Source of the DNA: Diplodia intermedia
Taxonomy: Eukaryota > Ascomycota > Dothideomycetes > Botryosphaeriales > Botryosphaeriaceae
DNA length: 64,000 bases
Direction: 5' to 3'
NCBI GenBank assembly: GCA_021495925.1
Contig: JAKEKT010000009.1
Span: forward strand, 124,001-188,000
Part shown: positions 35,301-50,300 of the stretch, piece after piece
Numbering within the stretch: the first letter of the stretch is position 1
Layout: each line of letters begins with the position of its first letter
Made by a program: the position numbers and the translations under genes
Notes under the pieces: generated by a model
Seen by the model: only the letters and a program-made list of their open reading frames with translations
Told to the model about the DNA's origin: nothing
Databases searched by the model: none

Positions 35301-38300
35301 TTTACCGGACCGATTGACACAGCCACCACATACACGGCTACCTATGCGGGCTCGGTGACGCAGATCGTGACACTGCAGCCCCTGCCTGGCAGTAGCTTGG
35401 GTAACCTGCTTGTTGAGGTGCCCGAAACTGCCAACGCCTCTTTCTCTTTGGGGAGCACTACCACAACGGGCACGGGCAGCAGCACGAGTACACTGCCATC
35501 GACGACCGATGTCTCTAGCGTGCCCACGGAAACTAGTCTGCCTTCCAGCAGCGCGAGTGTTCCCGTTAACACGCTGGCCCCCTCTAACTCTTCGATCACG
35601 TCCGTCTTGCCTACTCCGGAAAGCGTTTCGTCGGCGTCCGTTTCCGGTACTGACACGCTGGTCCCCTCCAATTCTTCGGCCGCCTCCGTCCTGCCTTCTG
35701 ACACGCTGGCCCCCTCTAATTCTTCGGTCACCGCCGTCTTGCCTACTACGGAAAGTAGTCCGTCGGCATCCGTTTCTGCCACTGACACTCTGTCCTCCCC
35801 ATCGAATAGTTCGTCGATGAGCTTTCCCACCACTACTGTGACATCCGGAGACGTTACAACCACCGCGACAACCGTTGTCACGGCTACGGACGCAGCGGGT
35901 AATGCCACTGGCTCGCCGTTCACTGCCGTTGTCGTTTTTGTGCCATCAACGGCGGCTAGCTCTGGAACCAGTGCTCCTCTCTCCTCGCCCGCGACCAACT
36001 CAACCATACCGACGGATACTGCCCCAGTCAATACTACCGTATCGACGACTGATACCGGCTATCCGTCCACGACTGGTCCGACTGATATTGTCCCAGCTAA
36101 TTCTACCGTATCGATGACTGATACCGGCTCTCCATCTACGGCTGGTCCAACGGAAAGCACCGCCTTAGCTAATTCGACCTCACCGGCGTCGGATTTCGGC
36201 ACTCCATCAACGACTAATTCAACAGCCTTACCAACGGACAGCGCCGCATCAAACAACGCGACCTCACCCACGTCTGAATTCGGCTATCCATCCACGACCA
36301 ATTCAACAACCTTACCAACGGACAGCGCCGCATCAACTAACGCGACCGCACCGACGTCTGAATTTGGCAATCCATCAACGACTAATTCAACAACCTTACC
36401 AACGGACAGCGCCGCATCAAACAACGCGACCTCACCCACGTCTGAATTCGGCAATCCATCAACGACTAATTCAACAACCTTACCAACGGACAGCGCCGCA
36501 TCAAACAACGCGACCTCACCCACGTCTGAATTCGGCAATCCATCCACGACTAATTCAACAACCTTACCAACGGACAGCGCCGCATCAAATAACGCGACCG
36601 CACCGACGACGACAAGCGCTGGCAATGGAACCGTCCCTCTCGGCGGGGGGGCAGGTAATCAGAATCTGGCGGGTATCCAGACTACGACTTCATCTTCATC
36701 ACGTGGTGTAGTTATTGTTCCAGGAAACACCAGACTCGCGGGTATTTCGTCGTCTTCCAGCTCATCAACCAGTCGTGGCGCCATAATAGGTCTTCCGAAT
36801 ACCAGATTAGCGGGCGCCTCATCGTCTTCCGCTGTTGCATCCGGCTTGAGTTCTTTTTTAGGTAATGGCCTGTCGGGGTCGTCCGCGGCAGGCCTAAGCT
36901 CTGGTGTCCCTTCAGGCTCAGTGTCTTTTTTATCTAATGGCCTGCCCAGTACCTCAGCGTCTGGTGCAGGCATCTCGCTCGGCGTTGCTCTCTCGTTGGG
37001 AGCATCTGTTGATCTGCCAACATTCACGACGACTTATTCAGGGTCCGTTCCCTATACAGCCACCGCAATCACGAACTTTGTAACGAATGGGCTGCCCACA
37101 TCCGGTCCCGCGATCATCATCTTCAATCCCGCAACCGCGCCTTCAAGTGTAGCTTTGCCAACTTTCACAAGGACTTATTCGGGTCCCATTCCATACACCA
37201 CCACCGCGATGACCAATTTCGTAACGAATGGAATTCCCACATCTGGTCCTGCGGTCATCATCTTCAATCCGGAAACAGCGGCTTCGGCTGCAGCCTTGCC
37301 AACTATTACGGCGACTTACTCCGGTGCCGTTCCTTACACCACCACGGCAATCACTAACTTCGTGGCAAATGGGCTACCATCCTCTGGTTCTGCGGTCATT
37401 ATCTTCAACCCTGCAACCCTGGCTTCTGGAAGGAGCACACTCTTGCCCACCATCACCACCGTCTATCCCGGATCGGTTCCTTACACCATCACGGCAACCA
37501 CCAACTTCGTGGCAAATGGATTGTCATCATCTGGTCCTGCGGTCATTGTCTTCAACCCCGCAAGCGCGGTTCCCGGAAGCGGCACATCTTTGCCCACCAT
37601 CACCACCACTTACGCCGGCTCAATACCTTACACAACTACGGCAATTACAAACTTCGTTGGTACGAATGGCGTGGCCTCGTCTGGTTCCGCGGTCCTTGTC
37701 TTCAACCCCGCGAGCGCGGCTCCCGGCAGCGGCACATCTTTGCCCACCATTACCACCACTTACGCCGGCTCAATACCTTACACAACTACGGCAATTACAA
37801 ACTTCGTCGGTACGAATGGCGTGGCCACGTTTGGTTCCGCGGTTATCGTGTTTAATCCCGCAAGTGCAGCCTCTGGCGGGGTGCCTTTGCCCACCATCAC
37901 CACACACTACGCCGGCTCAATTCCGTATACTACTACGGCAATCACAAGCTTTGTCGGTATTAATGGCGTGGCGTCTTCTGGTCCCGCGGTTATTGTGTTT
38001 GATCCGGAAAGCACAGCCTCTGGTGGGGTGCCTTTGCCAACAATCACCACCAACTTCGTCGGCTCGATCCCATACACTACTACGGCGATTACGAACTTTA
38101 TTGGTGCGAATGGTGTGCCCTCTTCTGGCTCTGCTGTCATCGTTTTCCAACCCACCGGAATCGCGGCTTCCAGCGGCGTGCCCCTGCCCACGATTACCAC
38201 CGACTACCCCGGCCCTGTTGCTTACACTACTACGGCGATTACGAGCTTCATTGGTGCGAATGGTGTGCCCTCTTCTGGTTCCGCTGTTATCGTTTTCCAA

Positions 38301-41300
38301 CCCACAACCGGAACCGCGGCTTCCAGCGGCATGACCTTGCCAACGATCACCACCGACTACCCGGGCCCTGTTGCTTACACTACCACGGCCGTGACCAACT
38401 TCATCGGCGCAAACGGTATTCCAACATCTGGATCTGCTGTGATTGTTGCTAATCCTCGTACGGCTTTGGCCTTGCCCACGATCACCACCGACTATCCTGG
38501 CCCCGTTGCTTACACTACTACGGCCATAACCAACTTTATCGGCGCAAACGGTGTTTCTTCATCTGGTTCTGCTGTGATTGTTGTTAATCCTCGTACGACT
38601 TTGGTCTTACCCACGATTACTACCGACTACCTCGGTCCTACCGCGTTCACCACCACGGCCGTGACCAACTTCATTGGGTCGAATGGTGTTCCTTCATCTG
38701 GTTCTGCTGTGATTGTTGCTACTCCTCGTACTGCTTTGGCATTGCCCACGATTACTACCGACTACCCCGGACCGGTCGCGTACACCACTACGGCCGTGAC
38801 CAACTTCATTGGGTCGAATGGCTCCCCTTCGTCGGGCTCCGCAGTAATCGTTGTTAACCCTCGCACCGACTCGGCCTTGACAACTATCACCACTGATTAC
38901 ACTGGCTCGGTCCCGTACACAACCACAGTTTTGACCAGCTTCGTCGGCGCGAACGGTGTTCCCACAAGGGGTTCAGTTGTACTGATTGGCAACCCTCGTT
39001 CCCTCTTCGTCTTCCCAACATTTACCGAGACGTATGAAGGGTCTGTGCCATACACAACGACAGCAGTAACCCTGTTTACTGCTAGCAACGGTCTCCCGAC
39101 CTTGGGCACTGCTGTGATTGCGTTTAATCCTGCAACGTCCGCCCCTGGCGCTACAAACCTGCCAACGATTAGCACGACTTATGGAGGATCTGTGCCGTAC
39201 AAAACAACAGCAGTGACCCTGTTCACTGGTACCAACGGTCTCCCAACCCTGGGGACTGCTGTGATTGCGTTCAATCCTGCCACTTCCGCCCCTGGCGCTA
39301 TAAACCTGCCAACGATTAGCACGACTTATGGAGGATCTGTGCCCTACTCAACAACAGCAGTGACCCTGTTTACTGGTACCAACGGTCTTCCAACCCTAGG
39401 GACTGCTGTGATTGCGTTCAACCCTGCCACTTCCGCCCTCGGTGCTGCCAGTCTACCAACAATTTCCACGACTTACCCAGGAACTGTACCGTATACAACG
39501 ACGGGAGTGACCCAGTTCACCGGCAGCAATGGTCTTCAAATCACAGGCTCCGCAGTCGTCATCTTCAACCCTGCCACTCCCGCCCTCGGTGCTGCCAGTC
39601 TACCAACAATCTCCACAACTTACCCAGGAACTATACCGTATACAACGACGGGAGTGACCCAGTTCACCGGCAGCAATGGTCTTCTAATCACAGGCTCCGC
39701 AGTCGTCATCTTCAACCCTGCGACTTCGGCTCCTGGTGCTACAGGTCTGCCCACGATCACTACGACTTACCCAGGGCCTGTGCCATATACAACTACAGCT
39801 GTGACTCAGTTCGTCGGCAGCGGCGGCGCACCGTACTCCGGTTCTGCAGTCGTCATCTTTAACCCTGCCACTTCGGTTCAGGGCGTGTCAAGTTTGCCCA
39901 CGATCACTACGACTTACCCAGGGCCCGTGCCATATACTACTACAGCTGTGACCCAGTTTGTCGGTAACGGCGGCGCACCGTACTCCGGTTCTGCAGTCGT
40001 CATCTTTGACCCTGCCACTTCGGTTCAGGGCGTGTCGAGTTTGCCAACAATCACTACAACTTATCCAGGGCCTGTGCTATATACAACAACTGCTGTCACT
40101 CAGCTCCTTGGAAGTGGTGGCCTGCCGTACTCCGGTTCTGCGGTCGTCATTTTCAACCCTGCTACAGGTGCGGCAAGTTTGCCCACGATCACCACGACGT
40201 ACCCAGGGCCCATACCGTACACAACAACTGCTTTAACCCAGTTCCTTGGAAGTGGTGGCCTGCCGTACTCCGGCTCTGCGGTCGTCATTTTCAACCCTGC
40301 TACAGGTGCGGCAAGTTTGCCCACGATCACCACGACTTACTCAGGGTCCACAGCGTACACAACTACGGCAGTGACCCAGTTCGAGGCCAATGGTGCGTCG
40401 TTCTCTGGTTCCGCGGTGGTAGTCTTGAACCCCGCCTTGGCACTTGGAGGCTCTACCACACGAGGTGGTGTGATCATTCCGTCCCGCCTGCCTACCAATC
40501 TGGCTGGAGTATCTTCGACCCTCCTTACCGTCACAACAACCTCGGGTACTGTTCCTTACACCACGACTGGGCTCTTTACGCCCACAAATGCGCTGGGAAA
40601 TCCAGATACACCATATAGCGCGGTCATTGTGTTCGTCCCAACTACGGCCGCCGCGCCAGGGACCCTTCCGACAATTACCACTACCTCTGGCAACGTTGCT
40701 TACACCACCACCAGTCTCTTTGCGCCAACAGACACACTAGGCAATCCAGGTGCACCATCCAGCGCTGTCTTTGTTTTCGTTCCAACTTCAGCTGCCGCGC
40801 CCGGGGCCCTTGCCACTATCACTACAACTTCGGGCATTGTTCCATACACGACGACCGGGCTGTTTACACCCACTGATGCGGCAGGAAATGTTGTGGCTCC
40901 ACCGTCCAGTGCGGTCATTGTTTTCGTCCCCACCTCAGCCGGTGGGCCAAGGATCCTTCCCACTGTCACCTCAACTTCAGGAAATATTCCCTACACGACG
41001 ACTGGGCTATTTACACCCACTGATGCGGCAGGAAATGTTGTGGCTCCACCGTCCAGTGCGGTCATTGTCTTCGTCCCCACTTCAGCCGGTGTGCCAAGGA
41101 TTCTTCCCACTGTCACCTCAACTTCGGGCAATGTTCCCTACACGACGACTGGGCTATTTACACCCACTGATGCGCTAGGAAACCTGGGTGCCCCAACTAC
41201 CGGGGTCATCGTTTTCGTACCTAATTCAGCTAACGCGCTGAGCTCGGCCCCTGCGAACAGCCTTCTTACCATCACATCTACCTCGGGCAACGTCCCTTAC

Positions 41301-44300
41301 ACGACGACTGGATTACTTACACCCACTGATGCGCTAGGGAACTTGGGTGCGGTAACTACCGGGGTCATCGTTTTCGTACCTACTTCGGCCAACGCGCTGA
41401 GTTCGGCCCCCACGAACAACCTTCGCACTGTCACCTCAACCTTGGGCAATGTTCCTTACACCACAACTGGACCCGCTACAATCACCGATGGTGCTGGTGG
41501 ACTGACCTTGGACCCTAACGCGATCATCGTTTTCGTACCCACTTCAGCTGGCGTGCCAAACTCGGCCCCCACGAACATCTTTCCAACCATTACCTCGACT
41601 TTTGGCAGCGTCCGCTCTACGGCTACCGGCACCATATTACCAACTAACTCGGTTGGTTCTGTTACGGGCTTGCCGTTCAGTGCGATCATTGTCTACGTGC
41701 CCACCGCGCCTGTGAGCCTTCCAACCGTCACTTCTACGAGCGGAAACGTTTTGTTCACCACAACTACTGCCGTGGTTGTACCAGGTTCCATTCTTGGCGC
41801 TCCTTCTTCGGTGATCTCAGAAGTTGTCGTGTTCGTTCCGACTCCGGGCCCCGGCAGCCTGCCAACCCTCACTTCTACGAGCGGGAGCGTTCCGTTCACC
41901 ACAACTTCTGCCGTCACAGTACCAGCTCTCATTCCCGGCGCCCCTCCATCGGTAATCTCAGCTGTCGTTGTTGTTGTTCCGACTCTGGGCGCTCCCAGTC
42001 TGCCGACGGTTACGTCTACGAGCGGAAGCGTTCCTTACACTACGACTTCTATCGTGACTGTACCACCCCTGCTTCCGGGCGCTCCTTCTTCAGTGTACTC
42101 AGAAGTCGTGGTGTTCGTTCCAACGTCCGGTCCTGCCGGTCTACCGACTGTTTTCTCTACCAGTGGCAACGTTCTTTTCACTACAACCGCTCTTGCAAGC
42201 TCGGTGGGCCCCGACGGGATTCCTACGCCTTACACGCAGGCTGTTGTATTCGTTCCGACGTCTGTCGCCGTCAGCCTACCAACGGTCACCTCTACGAGTG
42301 GCAACATTCTCTTCACCACAACGGCTCCTGCAAGTTCCATCGGCCCTAACGGAGTTGCCACGCCATACACCCAGGTTGTTGTGTTCGTTCCGACGTCTGG
42401 CCCTGTTAGCTTGCCGACGGTTACCTCTACAAGTGGCAACATCCTATTTACTACAACTACCCTTGCAAGCTCCGTGGGCCCCAACGGGGTCCCCACGTCT
42501 TACACCCAGGTTGTTGTTTTCCAGCCGACGTCTGCTAACTTACCGACGGTCACTTCCATAAGCGGCAGTTTACCTTTTACTACAACGGCACTCGCAAGCT
42601 CTATGGGTCCTAATGGCATCCCTACGCCTTTTACCCAAGTCGTTGTATTTCAACCGACATCTGCTGGCCTACAAACGATTACTTCTACGAGCGGGAACGT
42701 TCCTTTCACTACCACTGCTGTTGGGAGCTCGGTGGGTCCAAATGGCATTGCTTCGCCCTTTACGCAGGTTGTCGTCTTCCAACCGACACCTGCTGGCTTA
42801 CCCACGGTTACTTCTACAAGTGGGAACATTCCTTTCACTACGACTGCTCTTGGGAGCTCTGTAGGAGCCAATGGAATTGCTACACCCATTACGCAGGTTG
42901 TCGTCTTCCAACCGACCTCCGCCGTACTGAACCCTCCTGCTAGCCTACCCACCATCACTTCTACGAGTGGTAGTGTTTCTTTCACTTCCACGGCCCTTGC
43001 ACCCACTACGCTCCCTAATGGCATGGTCGTTCCTTATACCCAGATTGTTATTTTCCAACCGACGTCCGCTGCTCTGAGCCTCCCTACCAGCCTGCCAACG
43101 ATAACCTCCACAAGTGGTAGTGTTCTTTTCACTTCAACAGCCCTTGTATCCGTTACGCTTGCTGGTGGCGTGGTCGTTCCTTATACTCAGGTTGTTGTTT
43201 TCCAACCGACGTCCTCTGCTCTGAGCCTCCCTACCAGCCTGCCAACGATAACCTCCACAAGTGGTGGTGTTCTTTTCACTTCAACAGCCCTTGTATCCGT
43301 TACGCTTGCTGGTGGCGTGGTCGTTCCTTATACTCAGGTTGTTGTTTTCCAACCGACATCCGCTGCTCCGAGCTTCCCTACCAGCCTGCCAACGATCACT
43401 TCCACGAGTGGTGGCATTGCTCTCACCACAACGGCTCTTGGAACCTCTATGGGTCCTGGTGGTGTTCCTCTGCCTTTCACTCAGATTGTTGTCATTCAGC
43501 CGACCTCTGCCCTTACAAGCTCTGGCATTCCGAGCCCTTCTACGGCTAGCATCCCAACCGTCACCTCCACGAGCGGCAGCGTTCCATTCACCACAACGGT
43601 AGTTGGAGCCTCCCTGGGTCCTGACAGGGTCCCTACGATTTTCACTCAGGTCGTGGTTTTCCAGCCAACGGTTGGCTCAGCCCCCGGTATCCCGACCGTC
43701 ACTTCCACGAGCGGTAGTGTTCCGTTCACTACAACGGTCATTGCCGCCTCTACGGGCCCTACTGGTATTGTTCCTTACACACAGGTGGTTGTCTTCCAGC
43801 CAACATCTGGCCCAGCGGTTAGTATACCAACCGTGACGTCTATGAGCGGTAGCATTTCGTTCACCACAACGGTTATTTTAGCCTCCACTGGGCCTGGTGG
43901 TGTTTCTCCTTACACTCAGGTTGTGGTTTTCCAACCCACCTCAAGCCCAACGGCCAGTATCCCAACCGTCACATCTACAAGCGGTAGCGTTTCGTTCACG
44001 ACCACCGTCGTTGGCGTCACTCAGTCCAACGGACTTGCTACGCCCTTCACTCAGGTCGTCATCTTTCAACCCACTAGCCCAGCGGCCAACGTTCCAACCA
44101 TCACGTCTACGAGCGGTAGCGTCCTTTTCACCACAACCCTTGGCAGTTCTGTGGGTCCTAACGGACTTCCTACGCCTTTCACTCAAGTGGTGGTCTTCCA
44201 ACCCACTAGCCCTGCGGCCATCATTCCAACTGTTACGGCCACAAGCGGTAGTGTCCTTTTCACCACGACCCTTAGCAGTTCTGTGGGTCCTAACGGACTT

Positions 44301-47300
44301 CCCACGCCTTTCACTCAGGTAGTGGTCTTCCAACCCACTAGCCCAGCGACCAGCATTCCAACTGTTACGTCCACGAGCGGTAGCATTCCTTTCACCACAA
44401 CTCTTACCAGCTCTGTGGGTCCTGACGGGATTCCTACGCCTTTTACCCAAGTCATAGTTTTCCAGCCGACCTCTGGCCTTCCAAGCGCTCCTGCAGTTAG
44501 CCTCTCAACTATCACATCCACGAGCGGCAGCGTGCCGTTTACAACCACCGTCGTTAGCATACCTCCAGCTGTTCTGGGGATACCTAGTCGTCCAACTACT
44601 CAGGTTGTTGTCTTCGTACCGACCTCTGGAATCCCAGGTGGGGCAAACATTCCGACCGTCACTTCCACGAGCGGCAGCGTCTCGCTCACTTCCACTGTTG
44701 TTGGCACGTCATCTCTGCTCGGCATACCTGTCCCGTTCACTCAGGTTGTGGTTTTCCAACCGACCTCGGGCATTCCAAGTGGGCCAAACCTTCCTGCAAT
44801 TACTTCCACGAGCGGAAGCGTGTCATTTACGAGCACTGTCGTGGGAACCTCTTCTATACTCGGTGTACCTGTCCCGTTCACTCAGGTTGTGGTTTTCCAA
44901 CCGACCTTGGGCACTCCAAGTGGGCCAAACCTTCCTGCCGTTACTTCCACAAGTGGAAGCGTGTTATTTACGAGCACGTTCGTGGGAGTCTCTTCTATAC
45001 TCGGCGTACCTGTCCCATTCACTCAACTGGTTGTATTTGTGCCGACCTCTGGACTCCCGAGCGGTCCCAACTTTCCAACCGTCACTTCTACGAGCGGAAG
45101 CTTGCCGTTCACAACCACCATGGTTGGTAACGCTGGGCCTCCTGGCGGTCCGAGTGCCCCTTTCACTCAGGTTGTTGTTTTCCAACCAACGTCTGGCCTA
45201 CCAAGCGCTCCTGGGGTCGTCAGCCTGCCAACCGTCACTTCTACGAGTGGCAGCGTGCCGTTTACTTCCACTGTCGTTGGCACCGTCGGGCTTCCTGGTG
45301 GCGGTCCCGGCATCCCGTTCACCCAGATTGTGGTCTTCCAACCAACATCTGGTCTTCCAAGCGCTCCCGGAACCAACCTCCCAACCGTCACTTCTACAAG
45401 CGGCAGCGTGCCGTTTACGTCCACTGTCGTTGGCACCGCCGGGCTTCCTGGCGGCCCTGGCATCCCGTTCACCCAAGTTGTGGTCTTCCAACCGACATCT
45501 GGTCTTCCAAGCGCTCCTGGGACGAGCCTCCCAACTGTCACTTCGACGAGCGGAAGCTTACTATTCACGTCCACTGTTGTTGGCGGCAGTCCTGGCAACC
45601 CGTTTACCCAGGTTGTTGTTTTCCAACCGACGTCGGGTCTTCCAGGCGCCCCCGGTACCAGCCTCCCAACTGTCACTTCGACAAGCGGAAGCTCGCTATT
45701 CACGTCCACTGTTGTTGGTGGCAGTCCTGGCAACCCGTTAACTCAGGTTGTTGTCTTCCAACCAACGTCGGGTCTTCCAAGCGCCACCGGGCCCAGCCTC
45801 CCAACCATCACCTCCACGAGTGGAAACTTGCCGTTTACGACCACCGTTGTCGGTGTCACTCAGTCGAGCGTGTTTCCCTTCGGTCCCAGCCCGTTCACTC
45901 AGGTTGTGGTTTTCGAACCGACGTCCGGTGCAGCGGGATCTTCCGCCCAGGCTCCGGCCAGTCTCCCGACCTTTACCTATACCAGCGGCAACACGTTATT
46001 CACAAGGACGGTGGCTACATCTATCGGTGGAACTGTCACTGCTGCAATTGAAGTCTATGTTCCAGCGGGCCCAATCATCCCGACTCGCCTACCTTCCAAC
46101 CTGGCATCATTGCAAAGTAGCCTTTCCACAATCACTTCAACTTCTGGTAGCGTGCCTTACACGATGACCACCCTGGTACCCTCCTCTGAAGTTGTCCCTG
46201 GTGTGGTTCAAAGCGCATACAGTCAAGTTGTGGTATTCGTGCCTACCTCTGCGCCTATGTCTGCATCCCTCCCGACGATCACTCAGCCAGGCACGGCGTC
46301 CACGCCCATCACTGCTACGACTCTCTTCCAGCCCTCTGGATTCCCTCCGCCTCCGCCGTACAGCGCGATCGTGGTCTATCAGCCAACGTCTGTTTTATCT
46401 GCCAACCTTCCGACCATCAATCTGCCAACCACGGGGCCCACGGCTCTAACCGCCACAACTCTCTACCAGCCCCCTGGCTTCCCTTTGGTGTCGGCTTACA
46501 GCGCGATCGTAATTTATCAGCCAACTTCCGCATCACTTTCCGCTTCGGCTGCGAGCCTTCCGACTGTTACTTTGCCAGGCACGGCGTCCACGCCCATCAC
46601 TGCCACGACTGTCATCCAGCCCTCTGGATTCCCTCCGCCTCCGCCTTATAGCGCGATCGTGATTTACCAGCCAACCTCTGCTTCACCCGCCAGCCTTCCA
46701 ACTGTAACCTTGCCAGGCTCTGCTTCAGTGCCTGTTACTTCAACCGGCCTATTCACGCCTACTGCCGCCCCTGGATCCCCTCAGCCTTCGCCATACAGTG
46801 CAGTCTTCGTCTACCAGCCGGGCTCCGCTTCACCTCCTAGCCTTCCAACTGTAACCTTGCCAGGCTCTGCGTCGGTACCTGTTACTTCAACCGGTCTGTT
46901 CATGCCTACTGCCGCCCCTGGATCCCCTCAGCCGTCGCCATACAGTGCGGTCTTCGTCTACCAGCCGGGCTCCGCTTCATCTTCTAGCCTTCCAACTGTG
47001 ACTTTGCCGGGGTCTGCGTCTATTCCGATCACTTCAACCGGTCTTTTTACGCCTACCGCTGCTCTAGGGTCTCCTCAGCTACTCCCGTATAGTGCAGTCG
47101 TCATTTACCAACCGGGCTCCGCTTCGTCCAGCCTTCCAATTGTGACTTTGCCCGGTTCAGCGTCTATTCCTGTCACCTCAACAGGTCTAATTACGCCTAC
47201 TGCCGCTCCCGGCGCCCCTGTGCCACCCCCTTACAGTGCGATCGTGGTCTTCCAGCCATCCAGTGTCTCTTCCAGCCTCCCAACTGTGACTTTACCTGGC

Positions 47301-50300
47301 CTAGCGTCTATCCCTGTCACCTCAACGGGTCTGATCACGCCTACTGCCGCTCCCGGTATCCCTGCACCACCCCCTTACAGTGCAATCGTGGTATTCCAGC
47401 CGTCCAGTGCCTCTCCCTTAGGCCCAGTTACCACCACTGTCACCTCTGGCAACCTTCCCGTCTTCACGACGACAGTAGCCACGTCGAACCCAAGCATCAA
47501 CAACGGCCTACCATACACGCAAGTGGTTATCCAGGTTCCTACGTCGATCGGCCCCATCGCCACCACCACCGTCACTTCGGGAAGCCTTCCAGTCTTCACG
47601 GCGACTGTGGTCACCTCCAACCCAAGCATCAACAACGGCCTACCATACACGCAAGTGGTTATTCAGGTTCCTACGTCGATCGGCCCCATCGCCACCACTA
47701 CTGTCACTTCGGGCAGCCTTCCAGTCTTCACATCGACTGTGGTCACCTCCAACCCCGGTATTAACAATGGCCTGCCATATACCCAGGTGGTTGTTCAGGT
47801 TCCTACGCCGCCTGGTCCTGTTACTACCACCGTCACTTCGGGCAGTCTTCCGATTTTCACGACGACAGTGGCCACGTCCAACCCCGGTATTAACAATGGC
47901 CTGCCATATACCCAGGTGATTGTTCAGGTTCCTACGCCGCCAGGACCTGTCACCGTCACGCAAACATCTGGAAACGTGCCATTTACGACTACCTTTGTTA
48001 CCCAGAATCCTTCTCTCAACGGCGGTACACCATACACTGAGGTTTTGATCAACGTGCCTACGCCTTTTGGCCCCGTTACTACCACGCGAACATCTGGAAA
48101 CGTGCCTTTTACGACCACTTTGGTTACCCAGGATCCTTCTTTCAATGGCGGGCTTCCATTTACGGAAGTCTTGGTAAACGTGCCTATTCCTTTCGGACCT
48201 GTCACCTCTACGCAGACCTCGGGATCTACTCCGTTTACTACCACCTTGGTTACTCAGAACCCATCAATCAATGGCGGTCTACAATATACGGAGGTCTTAG
48301 TAAATGTGCCCATTCCCTTTGGTACTGTCACCTCTTTCCAGACCTCAGGACCGACTGCTTTTACTACCACGTTTGTCTCTCAAAATCCGTCGGTTAATGG
48401 GGGCCAACCGTTCACTGGGGTCTTGGTGAATGTTCCTGCACCCTTTGGTCCAGTTACCTCCACGCAGACCTCAGGACCAACTGCTTTTACTACCACGTTT
48501 GTCTCTCAAAACCCGTCGGTTAATGGGGGCCAACCGTTCACTGGGGTCTTGGTGAATGTTCCTGCACCCTTTGGTCCAGTTACCTCCACACAGACGTCGG
48601 GTTCTACTCCGTTTACTACCACGTTCATCTCTCAAAACCCGTCGATCAATGGGGGTCAACAATTCACGGAGGTCCTGGTTAACATTCCTACGCCATTTGG
48701 TCCACTCACAAGCACACAAACGTCTGGGCTTTCGGCCTTCACCACTACCCTTCTGACCGTGGATCCCGCTGTCAACAACGGTAACCCATTCACAAAGGTA
48801 GTGGTTAATGTCCCAACGCCGTATATCGCCACAACCACGCAGACCTCAGGTTTCGCGCCTTTTACCACCACGTTCACTACTCAGAACCCGTCAGTCAATG
48901 GGGGGCTGCCGTACACGGAGGTCCTGGTCAATGTCCCTACGCCGTATGCGGCCACAACCACACAGACATCCGGTACCCTGCCATTTACGACATCTTTTGT
49001 TACTTCCAACCCCACGGTCAACGGCGGGCAGCCTTATACCCAAGTTCTCGTGAACGTACCCATCCCCTTCGGCTTCACTGCAACGCAAACGTCGGGCACC
49101 CTAACCTTTACTACGTTGTTCGTCACCTCCAATACCGCGGTCAATGGAGGACTACCGTTTACCGAAGTTCTCGTGAACGTGCCAACACCGTTCGCATTCA
49201 CGACAACGCAAACTTCGGGTGCTGCGGCTTTTACCACGTCTTTCGTTACCTCCAACCCCGGCGTTAACGGAGGACTGCCGTTTACCGAAGTTCTAGTTAA
49301 CGTGCCAACACCTTTTGCGCTTACTACGACGCAAACGTCGGACTCTGTTCCTTTCACCACGTCGTTCATCACCACAAATCCTGGCGTAAATAACAACCAG
49401 CCATACACAGAGGTCCTTGTGAATGTGCCAACACCATTTGCACTTACTACGACACAAACATCGGGTTCCCTTCCTTTCACAACGACGTTCGTCACCGCCA
49501 GTCTGGGCGTGAACAACAACCAGCAGTACACGGAAGTCCTTGTAAACGTGCCGACCCCATTCGGCCCGCTAACTACAACCCAAACCTCCGGCATATTGCC
49601 GTTCACCTCGACGACTGTAACGTCTGATCCCGCAGGCTTGATCAACGGCGGTCAACTATACACTCAGGTTGTGATCAACGTTCCCACGCCTTTCGGTCCA
49701 GTCACGACCACGCAAACATCCGGCTCCCTGCCTTTCACAACCACGATTCTTGCATCTGATCTCGTAGGCTTGATCAACGGTGGCCGGCCCTACACTCAGG
49801 TTGTGGTCAACGTTCCCACACCTTTCGGTCCAGTTACCACGACTCAAACGTCGGGCTCCCTGCCCTTTACATCGACGATTGTTACGTCCGACCCTGCTGG
49901 AAGTATCAATGGGGGGCAACCTTACACTGCGGTGTTAGTGAACGTTCCCACGCCGTTTGGTCCACTCACCACGACGCAAACGTCCGGATCCCTGCCCTTC
50001 ACATCGACAATTGTTACGTCTGATCCTGCTGGAAGTATCAATGGCGGGAGACCTTACACCGAGGTATTGGTGAACGTACCAACTCCGTTCGGCCAGGTTA
50101 CCACCACGCAGACCTCGGGTTTCGTCCCCTTTACGTCCACGATCGTCACCCGGGATCCTGCTGGTAGCATCAACGGAGGCCAGCCCTACACTGCAGTTCT
50201 CGTTAATGTACCAACACCGTTTGGCCCGACCACCGTTACGCAGACTTCCGGTTTCTCGGCGTTTACGTCCTCGATCGTCACCCGGGATCCTGCTGGTAGC

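Larger units (their letters stand above)
30036..35440 (+). repeat. Family A: about 15 long (roughly 75-120 residue) extracellular repeats
   Basis: Each unit starts near R/P-x-Y-x-G-[DT]-S/T-T, has a central F-T-G-P-x-D-P...T-x-T-A-x-Y-x-G and ends T-L-x-x-L-P...G-T-x-x-V-E-x-P. Later copies (33600-35440) are more alike than earlier ones. A few copies contain Cys pairs, unlike families B to E. Short Thr/Ser linkers join the units. Confidence 0.7.

Noticed and set aside
36180..36599. Regular direct repeats resembling a CRISPR array
   Set aside because: The unit is 84 bp, continuous and in frame within a coding exon, with no unique spacers; the genome is eukaryotic.
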